A DNA stretch of 10,685 nucleotides, from assembly GCA_025774805.1 (NCBI GenBank), contig JALGZR010000148.1, forward strand, positions 1 to 10,685. Reading direction: 5' to 3'. Shown here piece after piece: positions 5,912 through 10,685 of the stretch. Source of the stretch: a bacterium. Its GTDB lineage: Bacteria > ARS69. Each line of letters starts with the position of its first letter. Positions within the stretch are counted from its first letter, which is position 1. The notes under the pieces were generated by a model. It was not told the origin of the DNA and ran no database searches. It saw nothing but the letters and a program-made list of their open reading frames with translations. The position numbers and the translations under genes are program-made.

Positions 5912-7477
5912 TCAGATCGGGTGGGTCGCACCCCCCGTCAGCGAGCGCCAGACCAGGAGCAGGCCGAACAGCATCACGACCGTCGCCGATGCGATTCCGA
6001 GGTTGGTCATGAAGCTCCCCCCCGGAATGTAACGGTCGAAGAGCCGGCGCGCCGTGACGAACATCGCCCCGACCCCGAACAGGACCACGGCCAGTCCGAG
6101 ACTGAACGCGACAATCAGGAGAAGCCCGAACGCGATGCGCCCGAGCGCGACGGCCGCCAGCAGGACGACGATCCCTCCCGAGCAGGGGACCAGGCCCCCG
6201 CTGATCCCCAGGGCGAGGATGCTCCCGAGCGTCGCCTTCCCCTGCGGCACGTGCGTGTGCGTCCCTCCTCCTTCGGAGGCGGCCTCGATGGCCGGGTCGG
6301 GCGTTTGCGAAAGGGGATGGGGATGGTCGTGCGCGTGCGCGTGCGCGTGCCGCGGCGCGCTCGCCGATGCCCGTGGGGCGGCCCGGGCGGCTCCACGCTC
6401 GCGGAGGCGGGCCCGCAACATCCACCCGCCTACCGCTGCGATCAGGAGACCGGAGACGAGTCCCAGTCGGGGCAGAAGGGCCTCCGGCACGATGAACCGG
6501 GACAGGAAGAGAGCGACGATCCCGAGGAGGAACACGCTGAACGTGTGCGTGAGGGTCACGATCAACCCGAGGGCGGCGGCCTGGGCGAGGGTCCCTCGTG
6601 TGCCGACGAGGTAGGCGCCCACGACCGCCTTTCCGTGTCCCGGTTCGAGGGCGTGACCCGCTCCGAGCAAGAACGCCAGCAGAAGAGACAGAGCGATCAC
6701 GCCCGGAGTCAGATCCTCGGCCCGGACGAGCGCGACGAACGGATCCTTTCGTCCCTCGGTCCCGAAACCGGGTGGGGGCTCGAAACCGGCGGCACCGGGG
6801 GTCTCCGGCTCCGGTGCGGTCAGTCCCGGACCGAAGTGACACCACGCCTTCGTATCACGGGGAGGGTTGTAGAGATACTCCTCGGGGTACTCCGAGAGCT
6901 CGTTGCTGCGCAGCAGGCTCCCCAGCGAGGAGCTGCCGATCCCGATGCCCCCGAGACCCGTGATCCGGATCTCCTTCCAGCCGTCCCGCCGGTCGTCGTT
7001 CGAGTCATTCCAGACGAGGAAGTTCTTCGAACGGAGAAGGTCTTCCGGCAGCTCCGCCCGCAACTGCCACGCGATCCGGACGGTGCTGAGTCCTCCCTCG
7101 CCGGGGGGAAAGGTGACATGGCTCCAGATCCGCCGCAGCGGCACGCGCGTGCCGTTCACCTCGAGCCGGAGGCGAGGGAGGACCTGCTCCGTCTTCTCGT
7201 CGAGGTAGGCCTCCCGCTCCTCGGGGGTGACGAGATCGTCGCTATCGGAATCGATGCGGTCGAGCTCGGGCACGGAGGGGATCTCCGCGTAGTCGAGAAG
7301 GAACTTCACGCCGATTTCGCGGGGTCCGATCTCCAATCCCGCGTAATGACTCACGGAGACGTTTCCCATGGGGTGGGCCGCCGCGGGCGAGGTCGAGATC
7401 GCCCCCGCGAAAAGGGCCAGAGCCATCGCCCTCGGTCGGCCCGGCCGGGGACGGGACCGAGCTCGTTCGCGGCTCAC
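5912..7477 (-). CDS. NicO/RcnA-family nickel/cobalt transporter with an extracytoplasmic N-terminal domain
   Basis: Predicted inner-membrane transporter of 521 residues. NicO-family proteins move Ni2+ or Co2+; direction cannot be told from sequence. Residues 1-34 form a signal peptide (arginine-rich, then MALALFAGAISTSPAAA), leaving a mature N-terminus HPMGN. Residues 35-250 are a soluble domain with GWKEI (166-170) and an EF-hand-like loop at 76-87 (D76, D78, D80, T84, E87). Membrane segments lie at about 257-275, 297-325, 334-355, 415-445, 447-475 and 493-512. The family signature HALEPGHGKAVVGAYLVG is at 275-292, with THT at 310-312 and GGLVPCSGGIVVLLAA at 427-442. A His-rich loop, RHAHAHAHDHPHP (376-388), separates the two membrane halves. 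The GTG start overlaps the upstream gene's stop in a 4-nt GTGA (7474-7477), which decides it over the earlier in-frame start at 7540. Two genes appear translationally coupled. Confidence 0.87.
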   Translation of the reverse strand: MSRERARSRPRPGRPRAMALALFAGAISTSPAAAHPMGNVSVSHYAGLEIGPREIGVKFLLDYAEIPSVPELDRIDSDSDDLVTPEEREAYLDEKTEQVLPRLRLEVNGTRVPLRRIWSHVTFPPGEGGLSTVRIAWQLRAELPEDLLRSKNFLVWNDSNDDRRDGWKEIRITGLGGIGIGSSSLGSLLRSNELSEYPEEYLYNPPRDTKAWCHFGPGLTAPEPETPGAAGFEPPPGFGTEGRKDPFVALVRAEDLTPGVIALSLLLAFLLGAGHALEPGHGKAVVGAYLVGTRGTLAQAAALGLIVTLTHTFSVFLLGIVALFLSRFIVPEALLPRLGLVSGLLIAAVGGWMLRARLRERGAARAAPRASASAPRHAHAHAHDHPHPLSQTPDPAIEAASEGGGTHTHVPQGKATLGSILALGISGGLVPCSGGIVVLLAAVALGRIAFGLLLIVAFSLGLAVVLFGVGAMFVTARRLFDRYIPGGSFMTNLGIASATVVMLFGLLLVWRSLTGGATHPI

Positions 7478-8493
7478 CGCGCGGGCTCCGCGCCGGGCTT
7501 TCCGGCGTGCCGGTCGACCGCCTCCTTCATCTCCCGCCACGCCGCCTCCGGATCGCCGCAGCTCAGAGAGCTCATCCGCTCGGTTGCCCGGAAGCTCCAG
7601 AAGGAGACGAGATCGGGCTCGAGCTTGGCCGCGGCGAGGACCGCGCTCCGGATCGCGCTCTCCCGACCCGCGGGAATCCGGATTCCCTGAATCCAGATCT
7701 CCGCCTCCCTTCCCGCCCTCCTCGCGATCTCCACGAGAGGACGCCCCCTCTCGGACACGTACGCGCCGGGGTCCACCGGCCGATCCATCCAGTAGGGGTC
7801 GGTTCCCAGACGGGCGATCCCCTCGAGAGCCTCAAAGGCCGACCAGTCGTCCGTGCCGCCGCCGGCGTAGTCGAAGCGGGGCAGCAGACAGAGGCTGTGG
7901 CGGACGCCGGAGTCCCGGACCGCGGCGATGCCCCCTTCCAGAAGTCGCGCCAGCGACGCGGTACGGAAGGAGGTCAGCTCGGCGGTTCCCTCCGGCGGCA
8001 GTTCCGCCTCTCCGGACGTCTCCCTCCAGGTCGCACGGCATGCGGCGCATCGACAGGCGGGCCGGGGCTTCGCGGCACGAAAAGCCCCGAGGTAGAAATG
8101 GGGCTCGTCCCAGAACAGGACGTCGGCGCCCAGACCGGCGGCGGTCCGGGCCCAACGGTGGATGAGTCCCCGCGTGGCCTCGGCGTTCGGGCAGCAGACC
8201 GGCAGGGAATCGCCGGCGGCGTCGACCTGACGGGCCGAGAGGTCGGTGAGGGCGAGCTCCGAGTACGCCTCTCCTCCGAACAGGCCCGCCACCCCCCACG
8301 GATCGAGAGCGGACTCCAGACCCCGGTCCCGGGTCTCCTCGACGATGCGGCCCACGTCCTCGACGTGAAAGCGCAGGTCGTGCTCGGAAAACGTGTGGGT
8401 GACAGCGGCGAAACCCGCTTCGGCGATTTCGTCCAGGTCCCGACGAACGTGGCGCGGGTCTCGCACTCCGAAGTAGCTGACTCCGAACCGCAT
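7474..8493 (-). CDS. TIM-barrel-like protein of unknown function, glycosidase-like in style
   Basis: Family not firmly recognised; 339 residues, cytoplasmic with no signal peptide. The alternation of strands and helices suggests a (beta/alpha)8 barrel: MRFGVSYFG (1-9), helix 13-26, FAAVTHTFSE (28-37), ESALDPWGVAGLFGG (60-74), ADVLFWDEPHFY (123-134), HSLCLLPRFDY (199-209), LGTDPYWM (229-236) and EIWIQGIRIP (265-274). WDEPH (128-132), with an acidic pair at a strand end, looks catalytic in the manner of glycoside hydrolases. A cysteine cluster CRCAACRATW (147-156), seen in some putative glycosidases, may bind metal; CC occurs at 100-101. The ATG at 8493 follows GGGAGA by 6 nt and opens directly into the first strand, so it is preferred to longer in-frame starts that read through the divergent intergenic region. 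The stop overlaps the NicO start. Confidence 0.75.
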   Translation of the reverse strand: MRFGVSYFGVRDPRHVRRDLDEIAEAGFAAVTHTFSEHDLRFHVEDVGRIVEETRDRGLESALDPWGVAGLFGGEAYSELALTDLSARQVDAAGDSLPVCCPNAEATRGLIHRWARTAAGLGADVLFWDEPHFYLGAFRAAKPRPACRCAACRATWRETSGEAELPPEGTAELTSFRTASLARLLEGGIAAVRDSGVRHSLCLLPRFDYAGGGTDDWSAFEALEGIARLGTDPYWMDRPVDPGAYVSERGRPLVEIARRAGREAEIWIQGIRIPAGRESAIRSAVLAAAKLEPDLVSFWSFRATERMSSLSCGDPEAAWREMKEAVDRHAGKPGAEPAR

Positions 8494-8584
8494 CGTCCAT
8501 CTCCCGTCCGCCGTCTCGATCCGTCCCCGAGGCCGGGCCGACCTCGACCGCGTCCCGCCCACCCTAGCCCTTTCCCCCTCTCCC

Positions 8585-8608
8585 GCCCACCCCCCGACGG
8601 GGGTGGGC
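8585..8608. repeat. Perfect 10-bp GC hairpin in the divergent intergenic region
   Basis: GCCCACCCCC (8585-8594) pairs with GGGGGTGGGC (8599-8608) around a CGAC loop. It lies between the start of the leftward TIM-barrel gene and the -35 of the tnaA promoter. No T run follows on either strand, so it is not a standard terminator. It could be an element in the leader of the leftward operon or a protein-binding palindrome. Confidence 0.5.
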
Positions 8609-8625
8609 CCGCGCGGCCCGCCCGA

Positions 8626-8654
8626 TTGACACGCTTCTCCACGCCCATTAGCCT
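8626..8654 (+). promoter_or_regulatory. Promoter for tnaA (TTGACA, N17, TAGCCT)
   Basis: A perfect TTGACA (8626-8631) and TAGCCT (8649-8654) are spaced by 17 bases. The predicted start is near 8661, right at the left foot of the long palindrome, so the tnaA leader would be about 210 nt. The same -10 hexamer and spacing appear before cutA. Confidence 0.6.
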
Positions 8655-8655
8655 G

Positions 8656-8830
8656 GCCTGCAAGTCTCACCAGCCTCTGCTGCGGCAGCGGCTCGCCGTG
8701 CCTGGCATCGTCGCTGGCGCGCTTCCGCCCTGCGACGGGGCTACGGCCCCGCCTCGGGCGAATGCACCCCATCTGCTCGCCAGACACGACGAACCACAGC
8801 CTCGCGACGAGCCTGGTGAGAAATGCAGGC
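8656..8830. repeat. Long imperfect palindrome (element B) forming the tnaA leader region
   Basis: The two arms pair along almost their whole length around a central loop TACG (8742-8745). Foot: GCCTGCA (8656-8662) with TGCAGGC (8824-8830), then TCTCACCAG (8665-8673) with CTGGTGAGA (8813-8821). Middle: 8688-8707 with 8778-8797, 15 of 20 Watson-Crick. Upper: 8721-8730 with 8756-8765, 8 of 10. Apex: CGGGGC (8736-8741) with GCCCCG (8746-8751). All five mismatches in the middle block are C opposite A or A opposite C, which become G-U pairs in RNA copied from the minus strand. In the plus direction it occupies the tnaA leader. No Trp-rich leader peptide like TnaC is evident. It could be a structured RNA, a regulatory leader or a foldback mobile element. 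Confidence 0.75.
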
Positions 8831-8870
8831 TCGCCCACTCTCGTTCGTTCCCCTCGGCCGAGGAACCTCC

Positions 8871-10208
8871 ATGTCGCTTCCTCCCTTCAAGATCAAGGTC
8901 GTGGAGCCGGTGAAGGTGAGGACCCGCGAAGAGCGCCTCGAGCAGGCGCGCCGGGCGGGTTTCAACCTCTTCCACATTCCCGCCGAGTACGTTTACGTCG
9001 ACCTGCTGACCGACAGCGGAACCTCCGCCATGAGCGCTTCCCAGTGGAGCGCGATGATGCACGGCGACGAAGCGTACGTCATCCCCACGCACCAGGGCCG
9101 TGCCGCGGAGCACCTCCTCTTCTCGGTTCTGGTGAAGCCGGGCGACATCGTCCCTTCGAACACGCACTTTGACACCACACGGGCGAATATCGAGGTCGCG
9201 GGGGGCGAGGCGGTCGATCTCGCGATCGACGAGGCCCTCGATCTCCACTCCGACCACCCCTTCAAGGGGAACATCGACGTCGAGAAGGTCGAGAACCTGA
9301 TCGAACGAAAGGGGAAGGAGAACATCCCACTGAGCATGCTCACCCTCACGAACAACACGGGAGGGGGGCAGCCGGTCTCCATGGAGAACCTCGCGCGTCT
9401 CCACGCGTTGCTCTTCCGACACGGAATCCCGCTGTTCATCGATGCATGCCGCTTCGCCGAGAACGCGTACTTCGTTCGCGAGCGCGAGGGGGCTCACTCG
9501 GGGCGCTCGATCCTCGACATCACCGCCGATACGTTCGCGCTCGCGGACGGGTGCACGATGAGCGCGAAGAAGGACGGTTTGGTGAACATCGGGGGGTTCC
9601 TCGCGCTCCACGAGGGGGATCTCGCGCGCCGCATCAAGGAGCGGCTCGTCCTCTACGAGGGATTCGAGACGTACGGCGGTCTCGCCGGCCGGGACCTCGA
9701 GGCGGTGGCGGTCGGACTCGAGGAGGTCGTCGACATTCACTACCTCGCCCACCGGATCGAACAGGTCGCCTATCTGGGGGAGGGACTCCGCCGGGCCGGG
9801 GTTCCGGTGCTCGTTCCCTTCGGCGGGCACGCCGTCTACGTCGACGCCGCCTCCTTCCTGCCGCACATCCCGAGGGAGCACTTCCCGGGGCAGGCGCTCT
9901 CCGTCGCCCTCTACCTCGATTCGGGAATACGGACCGTGGAGATCGGGGGCGTGATGTTCGGGAAGACCGATCGGGAGACGGGAGAGGTGGTCTTCCCCAA
10001 ACTGGAGCTGGTCCGGTTCGCCGTGCCCCGTCGTGTCTACATGCGCGAGCACCTCGACTTCGCGATCGAGAGCGTCGTCGAGCTCTACCGTCGCCGGGAC
10101 AGCGTCACGGGGTACGAGTTCGAGTATCAGGCCGACGTCCTCCGTCATTTCACGGCCCGGTTCCGTCCGGTCGGCGCCGGCAGCAAGAGCCAGGTCTCGC
10201 CCGTCTGA
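8871..10208 (+). CDS. tnaA: Tryptophanase (beta-eliminating lyase) with an internal 21-residue deletion
   Basis: Tryptophanase is a PLP enzyme splitting L-tryptophan into indole, pyruvate and ammonia in the cytoplasm. Clear family motifs: PFKIKVVEPV (5-14), DLLTDSGTSAMS (44-55), GDEAY (65-69), IPTHQGRAAE (71-80), NNTGGGQPVS (161-170), DACRFAENAY (191-200), MSAKKDGLVNIGG (230-242) with K234 the likely PLP lysine, YGGLAGRD (268-275), GGHAV (318-322) and LRHFTARF (424-431). Much of the sequence resembles tyrosine phenol-lyase, but three specificity positions are tryptophanase-type: Asp101, Ile358 and His426. The protein has 445 residues, against 471 in E. coli. By recalled alignment the difference is mainly one gap: E. 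coli residues 75-95 are absent between GDEAY and IPTHQGR. The active-site Tyr (E. coli Tyr74, here Tyr69) remains. Activity is therefore doubtful unless the gap is an assembly artefact. The ATG is chosen because CGAGGA lies 6 nt upstream and homology starts at once. Confidence 0.9.
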   Translation: MSLPPFKIKVVEPVKVRTREERLEQARRAGFNLFHIPAEYVYVDLLTDSGTSAMSASQWSAMMHGDEAYVIPTHQGRAAEHLLFSVLVKPGDIVPSNTHFDTTRANIEVAGGEAVDLAIDEALDLHSDHPFKGNIDVEKVENLIERKGKENIPLSMLTLTNNTGGGQPVSMENLARLHALLFRHGIPLFIDACRFAENAYFVREREGAHSGRSILDITADTFALADGCTMSAKKDGLVNIGGFLALHEGDLARRIKERLVLYEGFETYGGLAGRDLEAVAVGLEEVVDIHYLAHRIEQVAYLGEGLRRAGVPVLVPFGGHAVYVDAASFLPHIPREHFPGQALSVALYLDSGIRTVEIGGVMFGKTDRETGEVVFPKLELVRFAVPRRVYMREHLDFAIESVVELYRRRDSVTGYEFEYQADVLRHFTARFRPVGAGSKSQVSPV

Positions 10209-10253
10209 TCTCCTCGCCCCCCCCGATCCCGGCACGCGACGCGCTCGATGTCG

Positions 10254-10275
10254 CCGGACCGAGGCCGGACCGAGG
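10254..10275. repeat. Perfect tandem duplication of an 11-bp unit
   Basis: CCGGACCGAGG occurs twice in direct succession (10254-10264 and 10265-10275), 46 nt after the tnaA stop. It looks like a recent slippage duplication; no function is apparent. Confidence 0.8.
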
Positions 10276-10280
10276 ATTGC

Positions 10281-10414
10281 CAGAATCTCCTAAAGAATGA
10301 CGCGAGGGCCAGGACGAGAATCCGGCGTCCGCAACACCTCACCGAGAATCCCCGAAATCTCCCAAAGAATTACTCGAGGGTAAGGACGACCATCCGGCGT
10401 CCGTAACCCCTCCC
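10281..10414. repeat. Two diverged 62-bp direct repeats with a 72-bp period
   Basis: 10281-10342 and 10353-10414 agree at 50 of 62 positions, with a 10-bp gap between them. The best conserved parts are AATCTCC, AAAGAAT, CGAGGG, AGGACGA and ATCCGGCGTCCG. The period is a multiple of three, so the minus-strand translation also repeats (RTPDGRPYPRVIL and RTPDSRPGPRVIL), but one copy is followed by a stop and no start or ribosome site supports a gene. Two long units with a short gap do not fit a CRISPR array. It is probably a family of intergenic repeats or paired binding sites. Confidence 0.75.
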
Positions 10415-10473
10415 GGCCCGCGCTTCTTCTCGCGGTCCGTACCGCCCACCATCGCCTCACGTCGCCGAAGATC

Positions 10474-10487
10474 GGCAAGCACTTGCC
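10474..10487. promoter_or_regulatory. Palindrome GGCAAG-CA-CTTGCC upstream of the pilin promoter
   Basis: A perfect 6+6 palindrome is centred about 55 nt upstream of the predicted pilin transcription start. Sigma-54 promoters need an upstream activator, so this may be its binding site, though such sites are usually further away. A T run at 10502-10506 also makes a weak terminator possible, but the stem is too far from it. Confidence 0.35.
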
Positions 10488-10509
10488 AAGACAGGGGCGC
10501 CTTTTTCGC

Positions 10510-10525
10510 TGGCATGGAAATGGCT
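10510..10525 (+). promoter_or_regulatory. Sigma-54 (RpoN) promoter of the pilin-like gene
   Basis: TGGCATG, four bases, TGGCT matches the -24/-12 consensus TGGCACG-N4-TTGCW at all but two positions and keeps both invariant pairs, GG (10511-10512) and GC (10523-10524), at the required spacing. Transcription should start near 10536, leaving a leader of about 22 nt with AGGGAGAGGAGG before the ATG. Pilin genes in several bacteria are known to use RpoN, which makes the context fit. Confidence 0.7.
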
Positions 10526-10557
10526 TCCCCACTCCCGCCTAAAAGGGAGAGGAGGCC

Positions 10558-10685
10558 ATGCCAGAGAGAAAGATTCGAGGCTTCACCATGATGGAGCTGA
10601 TGATCGTGATCGGGATCATCGGCCTCGTCCTCGCGGCGTCCTGGGGAAACATCCAGAGCATTCTGCGTCAGCAGCGGCTCACGGG
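10558..10685 (+). CDS. Type IV pilin-like prepilin, N-terminal part only
   Basis: The first 42 codons are present before the window ends. The start MPERKIRG is a short basic leader, and the peptide GFTMMELMIVIGIIGLVLAA is a standard class III prepilin signal: prepilin peptidase would cut after Gly8 and methylate Phe9, and Glu13 is the conserved fifth residue of the mature protein. The hydrophobic helix (about residues 11-27) then runs into a helical stretch, NIQSILRQQRL. It could be a major pilin, a minor pilin or a type II secretion pseudopilin; the missing C-terminus would decide. A ribosome site GGGAGAGGAGG precedes the ATG and a sigma-54 promoter lies 33 nt before it, so the gene is probably under an RpoN activator such as a PilR-type regulator, which is not in the window. 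Confidence 0.88.
   Translation, partial: MPERKIRGFTMMELMIVIGIIGLVLAASWGNIQSILRQQRLT

Noticed and set aside
4146-6845. 899-codon minus-strand frame opposite moeA and beyond
   Set aside because: It is Arg/Pro/Ser-rich shadow sequence in a GC-rich region and is contradicted by the clear MoeA and NicO motifs in other frames.
5693-7690. 665-codon plus-strand frame opposite the NicO gene
   Set aside because: Low-complexity Arg/Glu/Gly composition with no domain; the opposite strand has an unmistakable transporter.
8656-8830. Integron attC site
   Set aside because: The length and imperfect folding are compatible, but the ends lack the expected core-site sequences and no integrase or cassette array is visible.
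8494-8838. N-terminal extension of the TIM-barrel gene up to 8838
   Set aside because: It would translate the palindrome and the GC hairpin; the start at 8493 has a good ribosome site and begins with a proper first strand.
8761-8870. TnaC-like leader peptide controlling tnaA
   Set aside because: Short frames in the leader have no tryptophan codon in a suitable position and do not end before tnaA in a way that would allow attenuation.
10281-10414. CRISPR array
   Set aside because: There are only two units, they are 62 bp and diverged, the gap is only 10 bp, and no cas genes are present.

Overview
This is GC-rich bacterial chromosomal DNA, probably from an uncultured lineage. It carries a GWxTD-domain lipoprotein, a family I associate with Gemmatimonadota, Acidobacteriota, Eisenbacteria and related phyla, and a sigma-54 promoter in front of a type IV pilin-like gene. 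Nothing fixes the phylum. There are no tRNA, rRNA, CRISPR, integrase or transposase genes.

Layout. 1-183 is an imperfect inverted repeat that may continue upstream of the window. 299-1906 (+) is a GWxTD lipoprotein, convergent with 1930-3456 (-), a secreted protein with an extreme Tyr/Trp/Gly/His-rich core and a long basic Lys/Arg/Pro tail. The latter has a near-consensus promoter at 3514-3542. The divergent gap 3457-3872 also holds candidate rightward promoters and a foldable leader before cutA (3873-4234, frameshifted), which overlaps moeA (4231-5481) by 4 nt. 5482-5911 is a convergent gap with inverted repeats and no supportable gene. Leftward, a TIM-barrel-like protein of unknown function (7474-8493) overlaps a NicO-type nickel/cobalt transporter (5912-7477) by 4 nt. 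The divergent gap 8494-8870 has a 10-bp-stem hairpin, a TTGACA-N17-TAGCCT promoter and a ~175-nt imperfect palindrome forming most of the leader of a tryptophanase gene (8871-10208). The gap 10209-10557 has two tandem-repeat structures, a small palindrome and a sigma-54 promoter serving a prepilin gene that runs off the right edge.

How the genes relate. cutA-moeA and the TIM-barrel/NicO pair look like translationally coupled pairs, each joined by a GTGA overlap. CutA, MoeA and NicO all touch metal handling, but they do not form one operon. Two ordinary enzymes carry lesions: cutA lacks about 10 nt (frameshift), and tnaA lacks 21 codons in frame directly after its conserved active-site tyrosine. 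These could be genuine gene decay or assembly errors. The most unusual material is the large palindrome before tnaA, whose mismatches become G-U pairs only in minus-strand RNA, and the secreted aromatic/basic low-complexity protein. I do not see a recognisable defence or other multi-gene novel system.
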